Below are positions 51,213 to 60,743 of a stretch of DNA of 64,000 bases, piece after piece; position 1 is the first letter of the stretch; the number at the start of each line of letters is the position of its first letter. Source of the DNA: Pseudochryseolinea flava (lineage in GTDB: Bacteria > Bacteroidota > Bacteroidia > Cytophagales > Cyclobacteriaceae); NCBI RefSeq assembly GCF_003286915.1, contig NZ_QMFY01000008.1, positions 220,798-284,797 on the forward strand, written 5' to 3'. Below the pieces are notes generated by a model, which worked only from the letters and a program-made list of their open reading frames with translations, searched no databases and was not told the origin of the DNA. Position numbers and translations under genes: made by a program.

Positions 51213-53546
51213 ATGAAAAAGATATTTTGTGCATTTGCATTCTTCGTATCACTATCTATTGTTGCCACAACAGCACAGGATAAGTCAGTGTTGTCTTATG
51301 TCAATCCGAACATAGGCACGGCACACAGTCGTTGGTTTTTTTACACGCCGGCAGCGGTTCCGTTTGGGATGGCAAAGCTTGCACCATCTACCGATGGAAG
51401 CTACGGAAACAAGCAGGGTTGGGAAGCGGTAGGCTATGACAGCCGTCATAACACGATCGAGGGTTTCGCTTGCCTTCATGAGTTTCAAGTTGGTGGATTT
51501 TTGATTGCTGGCATTACGGGAAAGCTTCAGACAACGCCGGGGTTGCTTGAGGAGCCAGAGAGTGGATATCGTTCTAGGTTCGACAAGCATGATGAAGTTG
51601 CGTCGCCTGGATACTACAAAGTGAAATTAAAAGACTACAATGTTACCGTGGAGCTTACGGCAACATCGCGCGTTGGATTTCAAAAGTATACGTTTCCGAA
51701 ATCAGACAGCGCGTACATAATTTTGGATATTGGCAATAAGCTCGGCGAAAGTGGTGATGTGAAAGATGCAAGTGTTACGTATCTCGGGGATGGTAAAATT
51801 GAAGGATGGGTAATTACGTATCCCGAGTATGTCAAGAAATATCAACCTGGCGGGGAAGTAAGAATGTACTTCTCAGGTGTTATAAACAAAGCGCCTTATG
51901 CGTTGGGCACTTTTTTAAAGAACAAACAGCATCATGGTGACACGACAATATCGGGTGTTGGGAGTGGGCTTTTTCTGCAATTTAAAACTTCGGCTTCTGA
52001 ATCGATTGAATTCAAAGCTGGTTTCTCGTACACATCCGTTGAGAATGCTAGAACGAATCTCATGGCGGAGGCAAAGGATTTGAATTTTGCGAGCGCTAAG
52101 GAACGCGCTGAAAAGAAATGGACGGATGAGTTGTCTAAAATCAAAGTTACCGGCACTGATGAAACAAGTAAAGTAAAATTTTATACAGGTCTTTTTCATG
52201 CGTTACTCGGGAGAGGCCTCGCAAGTGATGTGAATGGCCAGTTCCCGCAAAACGACGGATCTATCGGACAGATTCCACTAAACAAAAAAGGAGTTCCTAC
52301 ATTTCAATTTTACAACACGGACGCGATCTGGGGTGGCAATTGGAATCTTACACAGTTGTGGGCGTTGGCATGGCCTGAGTACTACAATGATTTTGTCCAA
52401 ACGCAACTCATGGTATATAAGAATTCAGGATGGCTTGGTGACGGAATTGCAAATTCAAAATTTGTTTCTGGGGTTGGTACAAATTTTACCGGTTTAGCAA
52501 TCGCGTCGGCTTTTCAGTCGGGGATTAAGAATTACGATGTAGAGACTGCGTTTCAGGCTGCACTAAAAAACGAAGTGGGATATCAAGCGCGTATTGAAGG
52601 GGCGGGAAAGATGGACTTGAAAAGTTTTGTGGAGCAACGTAAAATCGATTACGTGCCCGGATGGAATACTACGGAAAAAGGATCAGGCTTTTCGGTATCA
52701 CACATCTTGGAGTATAGTTATAATAGTTATGCGGTGGCGCAGTTAGCGAAAGCGCTTGGCAAAAAAAAGGAATATGAGCAGCTACTCAAGTTGAGCACCG
52801 TTTGGGAAGACTATTATGATGACGATCTTGATTTTATTCGTCCCAGAGTTAGCGACGGTAAATTTCTCGAGCCCTTTGATCCTTTAGCGCCTTGGATTGG
52901 ATTCCAGGAAGGTAATGCATATCAATACACTTTCTACGTGCCGCATACGCCAGAGAAATTGATTGCACGAATGGGAGAGAAGAAATTTATCAATCGACTT
53001 GATTCTATTTTTCGAGTATCAGAGAAGACGAAATTTGGTGGTGCCGATATTAATGCCTTTGCGGGATTGACATATGTTTACAATCATGGCAACCAACCTA
53101 ATCTACACATTGCTTGGTTGTTCAATTTTACAAGTCAACCATGGCGTACACAAAAGTGGGTGAGAACGATTTTAAATGATTTCTATGGAACAGAACATAT
53201 CCACGGTTATGGATACGGACAAGATGAAGATCAGGGACAACTCGGTGCTTGGTATGTGATGGCAGCCATCGGTCTATTTGATGTAAAAGGGCTGGTGGAG
53301 ATGAACCCAACATTCCAATTCGGTAGTCCGCTTTTCGATAAGATTGAAATCTCGGGAAATAAGCGTGTCACCATTCAGGTTGAAAAACAGTCGGCCGAAA
53401 GTACGTACCTTCAATCGGTACATGTAAACAATAAAAAAATTACGAAGAATGCATTGCCATTGTCTACGCTTCAAAACGGTGCGCGCTTGAAGATCGTGCT
53501 CGGGAACACGCCCAATGAATCGCTTTTTCAAAATAAATCGAAATAG
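51213..53546 (+). CDS. GH92 family alpha-mannosidase (divergent)
   Basis: This 777-residue protein has a signal peptide ending ATTAQ and is therefore periplasmic. Family signals are NPNIGTAHSRWFFYTPAAVPFGMAKLAP near the N-terminus (given in part), NLTQLWALAWPE, the GH92 core AGLTYVYNHGNQPNLHIAWLFN and GYGQDEDQGQLGAWYVMAAIGLF. GH92 enzymes are calcium-dependent exo-alpha-mannosidases with two catalytic-base aspartates (here in QDEDQG). In most members the core reads HGNEPSH; here it is HGNQPNLH, so the Glu is Gln and the specificity or mechanism may differ. It is the last gene of the gntR operon and would trim imported mannan oligosaccharides. Confidence 0.85.
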   Translation: MKKIFCAFAFFVSLSIVATTAQDKSVLSYVNPNIGTAHSRWFFYTPAAVPFGMAKLAPSTDGSYGNKQGWEAVGYDSRHNTIEGFACLHEFQVGGFLIAGITGKLQTTPGLLEEPESGYRSRFDKHDEVASPGYYKVKLKDYNVTVELTATSRVGFQKYTFPKSDSAYIILDIGNKLGESGDVKDASVTYLGDGKIEGWVITYPEYVKKYQPGGEVRMYFSGVINKAPYALGTFLKNKQHHGDTTISGVGSGLFLQFKTSASESIEFKAGFSYTSVENARTNLMAEAKDLNFASAKERAEKKWTDELSKIKVTGTDETSKVKFYTGLFHALLGRGLASDVNGQFPQNDGSIGQIPLNKKGVPTFQFYNTDAIWGGNWNLTQLWALAWPEYYNDFVQTQLMVYKNSGWLGDGIANSKFVSGVGTNFTGLAIASAFQSGIKNYDVETAFQAALKNEVGYQARIEGAGKMDLKSFVEQRKIDYVPGWNTTEKGSGFSVSHILEYSYNSYAVAQLAKALGKKKEYEQLLKLSTVWEDYYDDDLDFIRPRVSDGKFLEPFDPLAPWIGFQEGNAYQYTFYVPHTPEKLIARMGEKKFINRLDSIFRVSEKTKFGGADINAFAGLTYVYNHGNQPNLHIAWLFNFTSQPWRTQKWVRTILNDFYGTEHIHGYGYGQDEDQGQLGAWYVMAAIGLFDVKGLVEMNPTFQFGSPLFDKIEISGNKRVTIQVEKQSAESTYLQSVHVNNKKITKNALPLSTLQNGARLKIVLGNTPNESLFQNKSK

Positions 53547-53638
53547 TCGTGAATATGTTCGACAGCGCTATGACTATCCGAAATCGATTGAAAAAAGTTA
53601 TTAAATGCTTGAGTTGAAAATTCTTTTTTATATATCTT

Positions 53639-53682
53639 TATATGTATGAACATATGGACAAATATGATGGTACATATGGACA
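53639..53682 (+). promoter_or_regulatory. Candidate operator/promoter region of susC
   Basis: ATATGT-ATGA-ACATAT (53640-53655) is a perfect inverted repeat that contains TGTATGAACATA (53643-53654), the element shared with gntR. CATATGGACA occurs twice 22 bp apart (53651-53660, 53673-53682), two helical turns. A TATCTTTA box (53633-53640) just upstream is a possible -7 element, so a bound repressor would block the start site. Confidence 0.5.
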
Positions 53683-53713
53683 TTATGCCAACCAATACCC
53701 AAAAGCAAGCTTT

Positions 53714-56700
53714 ATGCAAAAACATCTATTTAAAATCTTGACGCTGCTGCTGATAGGCTTATCCGGTCAACTCTACGCCCAGGATAGGTCAATTTCAGGC
53801 GTAGTCCGAACTGACGACGGCGCACTACCCGGCGCTTCTGTAACCTTGAAAGGCACCACGATCGGAACGATTACCGACGGTGATGGTAGATTTAACGTTT
53901 CCTTTTCGGCCTCCGAGAATCCTATACTCATTGTCTCTTTCATTGGCTACCGACAGGAAGAAGTTGTGCTGACAAGTGGACAAACATCGGTGGACATCAC
54001 CCTACAAGCTGACGTAAGCACACTTGACGAAGTAATCGTTGTGGGATACGGAACGAAGAAGAAAGTAAATCTTACAGGTGCCGTTTCAGAAGTTAATGAC
54101 CAAGCCTTCTCTGGGAAACCCGTTGTGAATGCCTATCAAGCTTTGCAAGGTGAAGCCGCTGGCGTAATTATTCAGCAGGGAACATCAGAGCCTGGTACAA
54201 ATCCGTCAATAAACATTCGTGGGTTAAATACGATTAACGGTAACAATCCACTTGTGGTAGTAGATGGTGTGATTGGCTCGCTGAATAATGTTAATCCGAA
54301 CGACATCAAGAGTGTGACCGTGTTGAAAGATGCGGCATCAGCAGCGATTTATGGATCACGTGCAGCGAGTGGTGTTATCCTCGTCACGACGAAATCAGGT
54401 AACGGTGCGCCATCATTTCAGTATAGCGCAAACATCGGCGTTCAGCAGCCAACGAATTTTCCAGATGCGGCTGATTCTTGGGAATATGCAGCCCTGCGTA
54501 ACGAAGCGTTAGTCAACTCAGGCTTTGCACCTCAATTCACGCCTGAACAAATAGCTGATTTTAAAGAGAATGGTCCTAACGTTTTCCACTATCGTGAATT
54601 GTTTAAGCATACAGCGCCTCAAAGCAACCATAACTTCTCATTGAATGGAAAAAACGAAAATACAGATTATTATATCTCGTTGGGATATCAAGATCAGAAC
54701 AGTCTTTTCAAGGGGCCGGATTACGGATACACACGCTATAACTTCCGAATGAATCTCACGCAGAAGGTGGGCGACAAGTGGGCGTTCTCTGGAAGAATGT
54801 CGTTTGTGCGAAATGATATTAAAGATCACGCGTGGTGGACGGAGTGGCTCATTGAGCCGACAGTTCGCATTCCGACGATTTACAGGGATGTGGATGAGAA
54901 CGGAAATTACACACTCGTGAGCGGCAGCAATGGGAGTAGTCTCGCGCGACTGGAGAAAGGTGGTATGCGAAGATCAAAGAACGATGAGGCGCTTGGAAAT
55001 TTTAGTGTCGAGTATAAGCCGATTCCATCGCTTACGGTGAAGGCCGTGTTGAGCGGAACAATTACAAGCAACAAGACGCACGAATTTCGTAAGGCCATCG
55101 CCTATGCATATCCCGGCGGCGGCGATACCCAAAATTCAGTCGCTGATCAAAGTGGAAGTACTGTCTATCTAAATCCCTTCGTCACAGCAAACTTTAATAA
55201 AGAAGTAGTGGCAGGCGGTGTTTTGGATTTACTCGTGGGAGCGTCATCCGAGAATTTTAAGAATGATTTTTTCGGTGTTACTGGAATTAATGTGCCGGGC
55301 AATGAATTTGGCGTGATCAACAATACGTCGGAGTTATTAAGAAGCGGAACGTACGGCACAGGTAATGAATGGTCATTGCGTTCTTATTTTGGGCGTGCAG
55401 GTTTTACTTATCAGGATAAATATTTGTTCGAGGCGAATCTGCGATACGATGGATCATCTAGATTCTCATCTGACAATCGATGGGGATTCTTTCCTTCGGT
55501 TTCTGCCGGGTGGGTACTCAGTAAAGAATCATTTTTTGCGCCAGTTGAGAATATAATTTCCTTCGCTAAAGTAAGAGGATCGTGGGGCCAAGTTGGAAAC
55601 CAAGACATCAGTGACCTCTACGGCTATCAAAGTTTGGTTAGTGTATCAAGCAACGTATATGGATTTGGCAATAAACCGGTATCTGGTGCATACTATTCGG
55701 TAAGCAATGCGGGCCGCTCATGGGAAACAACCACGATGACAAACATTGGACTTGATGTGAATTTCCTTAGCAATCGGTTAAACTTCGGATTGGAGTTCTT
55801 CAACAACGAAACGCGTGATATCCTTCTTCAGTTGCCGGTTCCCGCAACGTATGGGCTAGGGCAACCTTTTCAGAATGCAGGAACAGTGAGAAATCGCGGA
55901 TGGGAAGTAACGGTAGAATATTTATTCGACACTGGAGAAGTTCAGCACAGTATCAATGCTAACATTTCGGACAACTTGAATGAAGTGATCGATTTAAAAG
56001 GACGCGAATTTGTCGCGGGTGGTGACGTTCAAACAATTCTTAGAGAAGGTTACCCGATGTACTCCTATTATGGGTTAAAGTCGGATGGCTTTTTCAATTC
56101 CAATGAAGAAGTAGCGAATCATGCGACGCCGATTTTTGCGACCAGTGTGAAAGCTGGTGACATAAGATATATCGATAGAAATCAAGATGGGGATATCGAC
56201 TACGAAGGTGATAGATTCATCCTTAGCAACCCGTTCCCACGCTATACTTTTGGATTTTCGTATGGTATGAAGTGGAAAGGTTTTGATTTTTCATTCTTGC
56301 TGCAAGGCGTCGGTAAAAGATCGCAGTGGGTACGTGGTGAAATCGTTGAAGCTTTTCACAACAGTAACGAAGGCCCGGTTTTCAATCGTCACTTAGACCG
56401 CTGGACACCAACAAATACAGATGCTAGTTATCCAAGGTTAACAATCGGATCGGAGTCTGTAAATAATGCAGCGCGTTCTGACTTCTGGATTTTTGATGCA
56501 AAGTACATGCGAATTAAAAATATCCAATTGGGGTATACGCTACCTCAATCGATCATTCGTAAAGCGGGCCTCACAAATGTGCGATTCTACGTGACGGGCC
56601 TCAATGTACTCACCTTTACGCCATTTGATATCGGTTTAGATCCGGAGGTTAACGGTGGAATCGCTGCGGGGGGCGCACCTTACAGCGGAAGAGTATATCC

Positions 56701-56743
56701 AGTAGCACGTGTTTTTTCGGGCGGTGTAGATATTAAATTCTAG
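53714..56743 (+). CDS. SusC/RagA-type TonB-dependent transporter
   Basis: The ATG at 53714 gives 1009 residues with a signal peptide ending QLYAQ; starting at 53642 would put operator-like sequence inside the gene. An N-terminal carboxypeptidase-regulatory-like domain (ISGVVRTDDGALPGASVTLKG) is followed by the plug (VIVVGYGTKKKVNLTGAV and NPLVVVDGVIG) and a 22-strand-type barrel ending ARVFSGGVDIKF. With SusD it takes up oligosaccharides across the outer membrane using TonB energy. SusD follows after 4 bp. Mannan oligosaccharides are the expected cargo because GH76 and GH92 genes surround it. Confidence 0.96.
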   Translation: MQKHLFKILTLLLIGLSGQLYAQDRSISGVVRTDDGALPGASVTLKGTTIGTITDGDGRFNVSFSASENPILIVSFIGYRQEEVVLTSGQTSVDITLQADVSTLDEVIVVGYGTKKKVNLTGAVSEVNDQAFSGKPVVNAYQALQGEAAGVIIQQGTSEPGTNPSINIRGLNTINGNNPLVVVDGVIGSLNNVNPNDIKSVTVLKDAASAAIYGSRAASGVILVTTKSGNGAPSFQYSANIGVQQPTNFPDAADSWEYAALRNEALVNSGFAPQFTPEQIADFKENGPNVFHYRELFKHTAPQSNHNFSLNGKNENTDYYISLGYQDQNSLFKGPDYGYTRYNFRMNLTQKVGDKWAFSGRMSFVRNDIKDHAWWTEWLIEPTVRIPTIYRDVDENGNYTLVSGSNGSSLARLEKGGMRRSKNDEALGNFSVEYKPIPSLTVKAVLSGTITSNKTHEFRKAIAYAYPGGGDTQNSVADQSGSTVYLNPFVTANFNKEVVAGGVLDLLVGASSENFKNDFFGVTGINVPGNEFGVINNTSELLRSGTYGTGNEWSLRSYFGRAGFTYQDKYLFEANLRYDGSSRFSSDNRWGFFPSVSAGWVLSKESFFAPVENIISFAKVRGSWGQVGNQDISDLYGYQSLVSVSSNVYGFGNKPVSGAYYSVSNAGRSWETTTMTNIGLDVNFLSNRLNFGLEFFNNETRDILLQLPVPATYGLGQPFQNAGTVRNRGWEVTVEYLFDTGEVQHSINANISDNLNEVIDLKGREFVAGGDVQTILREGYPMYSYYGLKSDGFFNSNEEVANHATPIFATSVKAGDIRYIDRNQDGDIDYEGDRFILSNPFPRYTFGFSYGMKWKGFDFSFLLQGVGKRSQWVRGEIVEAFHNSNEGPVFNRHLDRWTPTNTDASYPRLTIGSESVNNAARSDFWIFDAKYMRIKNIQLGYTLPQSIIRKAGLTNVRFYVTGLNVLTFTPFDIGLDPEVNGGIAAGGAPYSGRVYPVARVFSGGVDIKF

Positions 56744-56747
56744 AACA

Positions 56748-58313
56748 ATGAAAAAAATCAACTTATATATTTTAATAGTCTTGATGTGCATGAGTTGTGC
56801 TGATCTTGACATAGCGCCTATCGACGCACAAAGCGAATTGAACTATTGGGAAACAGATGAAGATGCCAATACTTATTTAAATACGTTGTATGCCGACATC
56901 ATGAGTGCGGATACGTACCTTTTTTTATCGGCATTAACGGATGATGCTTACACGAGAAGAGAAGAGATCCGGAATATTGGAAACGGAAATTACGATCCGT
57001 CCAATGGCTTCATCATGACGCAATGGTCGCAGCGGTATGAAGGGATTCGTCGAAGTAACATTTTTATGAATAACATCGATCGCGTCGAGGGACTCACAGA
57101 TGCGAAACGCAACGAATACAAAGGGCAAGCTATGTTTATTCGCGCATGGCACTATTTTCTGTTGACTCAATGGTTCGGTGATGTACCTTTAGTGACGGAC
57201 GAGATTACGATTGAAGAAGCACTGTCATTAACGCGAACAGCGAAGGCTACAATTGACGACTTTATAGAAGAGCAGCTCGGTTTAGCAATATCGTTTCTGC
57301 CGGAAACTTACCCTGCGGGAAATGAAGGCAGAATAACAAAGGGTGCAGCGATTGCATTGAAGTCACGGTTTCATTTATACAATGGCGAGGATCAACAAGC
57401 TGCCGATTTAGCGAGTGATATTTTTGGAAAGTATTCGCTGTATCCAAGCTATGCTGGCCTCTTTAAAATGGAGAATGAGTCCAATGAGGAAGTGATTTTG
57501 GATTTGCAATATGTTCCGACGAACAGAGAACATAACATCCAATATTCATTGATTCCGCCGAGTGAAGGTGGTTACGCTAACTTCTCACCATTTCAGGAAT
57601 TTGTCGATGTCTATACTATGGTTAATGGTCTTCCGATTACCGACGCTGCTTCAGGATACGATGAAAGTAACCCATATATCAACAGAGATCCACGACTTGC
57701 AGCGAACGTTGTTTTTGATAACTACAGTTGGACACGACCTGACGGGTCACTCACCAACATTGACACATCGCCAAACGCATCTCCCAATGGAATTAACTTT
57801 TCTTCAAATACAACGCCAACAGGGTATTACGTAGCGAAGTACTATGATCGTACCGCGAGGAGTGTGGTGAATTCTGGATTGAACTTAATTCTGATTAGAT
57901 ACGCAGAAGTTTTACTGAACTATGCTGAAGCAAAAGTTAATCTTGAAACATTTAACGCCACCGATTGGGATAATACAATCAAACTCATCAGGCAGCGCGC
58001 GGGTCTGACGGGGACTGCGTTAGATTTTCCTGGAGCGGATCAAGAAACGTTGAAGCAGATTATCAGAGACGAGCGTAGAAAGGAACTTGCATTTGAGGCC
58101 GGCCATAGATTCTTTGATATCAGACGTTGGAAAATTGCAGAGGATGTTTTGAAAGGATGGCTCCATGGGATTAAAACAGATGTGGTTCCAGAAGATGACG
58201 GATATCAACGCGTCGACTTTAAATCATTCGATGAGTCGAAGCATTATCTGTGGCCAATCCCACAAAGTGAACGTGATCTTAATAAGTCTTTATCACAAAA
58301 TGACAACTGGTAA
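56748..58313 (+). CDS. SusD/RagB-type glycan-binding lipoprotein
   Basis: This 521-residue lipoprotein has a signal peptide ending MCMSC. The family pattern is seen in the N-terminal ELNYWETDEDANTYLNTLY, RWEGI-like YEGIRRSNIFMNNI, RAWHYFLLTQWFGDVPLVTDE and the C-terminal RDERRKELAFEAGHRFFDIRRW and LWPIPQSERDLN (given in parts). SusD caps the SusC barrel and binds the glycan through TPR helices. The stop TAA overlaps the ATG of the next gene by 1 nt. Confidence 0.96.
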   Translation: MKKINLYILIVLMCMSCADLDIAPIDAQSELNYWETDEDANTYLNTLYADIMSADTYLFLSALTDDAYTRREEIRNIGNGNYDPSNGFIMTQWSQRYEGIRRSNIFMNNIDRVEGLTDAKRNEYKGQAMFIRAWHYFLLTQWFGDVPLVTDEITIEEALSLTRTAKATIDDFIEEQLGLAISFLPETYPAGNEGRITKGAAIALKSRFHLYNGEDQQAADLASDIFGKYSLYPSYAGLFKMENESNEEVILDLQYVPTNREHNIQYSLIPPSEGGYANFSPFQEFVDVYTMVNGLPITDAASGYDESNPYINRDPRLAANVVFDNYSWTRPDGSLTNIDTSPNASPNGINFSSNTTPTGYYVAKYYDRTARSVVNSGLNLILIRYAEVLLNYAEAKVNLETFNATDWDNTIKLIRQRAGLTGTALDFPGADQETLKQIIRDERRKELAFEAGHRFFDIRRWKIAEDVLKGWLHGIKTDVVPEDDGYQRVDFKSFDESKHYLWPIPQSERDLNKSLSQNDNW

Positions 58314-59539
58314 TGAAAACATCAATCTTAAAATATCTTCCCCTTCTGATTTGGGTATTTATTTCTTCCTGTGGAAAGGATGAGTATGAACTCGATACTG
58401 ATATTGTTGAACTCGGATCATTAACCGCTCCCGCGAATGGTACTGCCATCAGCATCAATGTAGAGAGTGGCACAAGTACTACCCTGACGTGGAGTCCGGC
58501 GAAGGCAGCCGATGGTGGGCTTGTACTATATAAGGTCCTCTTCGATAAAGCAGGTGGTGACTTTAGCAATCCCATTTATACAATGCAATCCGATAATAAG
58601 GGAGGATCAAATACACTCACGGTAAGTCCGGTATACTTGAATATTATTGCTTCGACTGCCGGTATCGAGCAACTTGCGACAGGAAAGGTAATTTGGACCG
58701 TTCAAGCATCGAGTGCGTTTCAATCGGAAAGGTTTTCGGAGCAAAATGAATTGATGCTTACGCGACCGGAAGGTTTGGCTGTTTTCCCTAAGTATATGTA
58801 CATCTATGGAAGCGCTACGGAGGGAGGTAGTCTTGAAAGTGCAGTTGCGTTCAAAGAAATTTCAAATGAGTTGCCGAATGATGAATTTGTTCCCGGTGTC
58901 TTTGAATCGATAACAGGATTGAAGCCGGGGGAATACTTTATCGCCGACTCCAATAATCCCGATTCGATCGTCAATTATTATTATGTCAATGAGGACGGTA
59001 AGATTCGTTCAGGCAATACACCAACGGCAACGTCATTACCAGAAGGTGCATATCGAATTAGAATGAATTTGTCGACAGCAACTATTTCATACGAAGAGAT
59101 GAGTGATATGCAGCTTTATATTTTTGCCAGCGGCGTGACGAAGGCAAACTTGAATTATGTTGGCAATCATACATTTGAGGCAACAGATGGATTATTCAAA
59201 TTCTTAAAGCCAGGTGACCCTGAAGCGCCAGGTTGGTTAGGCTGGGAAGAGGAACGTTACCGCTTTAAGTTCAAACTTGACGACGTTGAATCATACATTG
59301 GTAGCTATCATAATGAAGGTATGAATGCATCGCTGGTGCCGGGATATACTGCCTTTAATGCACGACCTAACGGTTCCGAGCCAAATGGTTTTTGGAATAC
59401 ATTCTTTCATGGCGAAAATCCTCCTTTCTGGCAAGGCGCATGGAAGTTCGCAGATGCGTATAACAATAAGCCGTTTACTGTGAGGGTTGTATTCGATCCA
59501 AAGGCATCGCATTATTATCACGAGTTTGAATTGAATTAA
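58313..59539 (+). CDS. SusE/SusF-like surface glycan-binding lipoprotein
   Basis: This 408-residue lipoprotein has a signal peptide ending FISSC. After an Fn3/Ig-like N-terminal domain (about 30-130: PANGTAISINVESGTSTTLTWSP in part), two beta domains follow with YMYIYGSATEGGSLE and MQLYIFASGVTKANLNYVGN, the repeated starts typical of SusE/SusF outer-membrane proteins. These bind starch or other glycans at the cell surface. It starts inside the SusD stop codon (1-nt overlap). Mannan binding is inferred from the locus. Confidence 0.85.
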   Translation: MKTSILKYLPLLIWVFISSCGKDEYELDTDIVELGSLTAPANGTAISINVESGTSTTLTWSPAKAADGGLVLYKVLFDKAGGDFSNPIYTMQSDNKGGSNTLTVSPVYLNIIASTAGIEQLATGKVIWTVQASSAFQSERFSEQNELMLTRPEGLAVFPKYMYIYGSATEGGSLESAVAFKEISNELPNDEFVPGVFESITGLKPGEYFIADSNNPDSIVNYYYVNEDGKIRSGNTPTATSLPEGAYRIRMNLSTATISYEEMSDMQLYIFASGVTKANLNYVGNHTFEATDGLFKFLKPGDPEAPGWLGWEEERYRFKFKLDDVESYIGSYHNEGMNASLVPGYTAFNARPNGSEPNGFWNTFFHGENPPFWQGAWKFADAYNNKPFTVRVVFDPKASHYYHEFELN

Positions 59540-59550
59540 AGAAAGAATGT

Positions 59551-60723
59551 ATGATAAGGCTGTTAGCATTTTTAACACTGTTTGTGTTTTCCTGTTCGTC
59601 GTGCAAGGCACCCGAAGATGATCAACTGATCGACCCTGACGACAACGGACCATCACAACCGGAGCTGTCTTATAAGGAGAAAGCGAAAGAGGTTTATGAT
59701 CTTATTCAAACAAAGTATAAGACTGGTGATTTATACAAGGAGAATTACCCAGCGCAGGGCGATGACATCGTTTCTTACCTGTGGCCGTATGTGGGCATGC
59801 TTCGCGCGGGAAACTTACTTTATGAGTTGGGGTATCCGCAGGACATTCACACGAAAATATTCGACGCACTTGAAAAGTATTATGTGAGTCGTACGGAGCT
59901 TCCTGGTTATCAGGCAGAGCCAGTGACCAATGGTACACGGGATATTTTCTATGATGATAATTGTATCGTGGCGATGGAATTGATTAATGCCTACAAGTTG
60001 ACAAAAAAGCAAGTCTATCTTGATCGTGTTATTGCCATCACCGAATTTATTATGTCAGGAGAAGACGATCGATTAGGAGGAGGCATGTATTGGCTTGAGT
60101 CTGTTTCGCGTAATTGCAACGACGGCGTGAATTGTATCAAGGCCGCTAACACAACAGCGTACGGTGCTTATGTTGGTGCCGAGATGTATAAACTCACTTC
60201 AGCGAATAAGTATCTCACGTATGCAAAGCGGTTGTATGCATGGAACTACAATAATCTCCGTGATACGGATAATTTATATTGGAACGATAAACATATTACC
60301 TCAGGGCAAATCAATGCAACGAAATGGACGTACAACGCCGCGATGATGATTTTAGCCGGAATATCGCTTCATGAAATAACGAAGGAACAATCCTATTTGG
60401 ACCAGGCTATCGCGACAGCACGAAGTAGCTATTCGAAGTTCACTAAAGTGGTGAATGATCAATTGTTCTATCCCTCGAACGATCCCTGGTTTAATGTGGA
60501 GTTGATGAAGGCTTTCGTTGAATTGTCGAAGTACGATGACACATCGAAGACGTACGTACAGACGTTCATTCGAAACGCTGACTATGCGTGGAGCAAAGCA
60601 CGTACGAAGGAAGGACAGTTTTATGAAGATTGGTCAGGGCGAAGTCAGGGGAGATACTACTGGTTGCTCCATCAGGCGTGTATGATCGAAGCGTATGGTC
60701 TAGCTGCGCTTTATTTGAAATAG
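59551..60723 (+). CDS. GH76 family alpha-1,6-mannanase lipoprotein, copy 1
   Basis: This 390-residue lipoprotein has a signal peptide ending SCSSC. The (alpha/alpha)6 barrel of GH76 is suggested by the DD dyad in DIFYDDNCIVAMELINAY, GGGMYWLESVSRNCND and KWTYNAAMMILAGISL. GH76 enzymes cut the alpha-1,6-mannose backbone of yeast mannan. It lies 11 bp after the SusE/F gene and 20 bp before PMI. The second GH76 at 62597 shares only the family motifs, so the two probably act on different backbone regions or differ in location (surface versus periplasm). Confidence 0.87.
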   Translation: MIRLLAFLTLFVFSCSSCKAPEDDQLIDPDDNGPSQPELSYKEKAKEVYDLIQTKYKTGDLYKENYPAQGDDIVSYLWPYVGMLRAGNLLYELGYPQDIHTKIFDALEKYYVSRTELPGYQAEPVTNGTRDIFYDDNCIVAMELINAYKLTKKQVYLDRVIAITEFIMSGEDDRLGGGMYWLESVSRNCNDGVNCIKAANTTAYGAYVGAEMYKLTSANKYLTYAKRLYAWNYNNLRDTDNLYWNDKHITSGQINATKWTYNAAMMILAGISLHEITKEQSYLDQAIATARSSYSKFTKVVNDQLFYPSNDPWFNVELMKAFVELSKYDDTSKTYVQTFIRNADYAWSKARTKEGQFYEDWSGRSQGRYYWLLHQACMIEAYGLAALYLK

Positions 60724-60743
60724 AAATTAACTTAGGGAATAGA

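Noticed and set aside
48419..53546. GntR, ROK, MFS and GH92 genes as a sialic acid or N-acetylglucosamine locus
   Set aside because: GntR/UTRA plus ROK also occur in amino-sugar loci, but GH92, two GH76 genes and PMI point to mannose; no deacetylase or deaminase gene is present.
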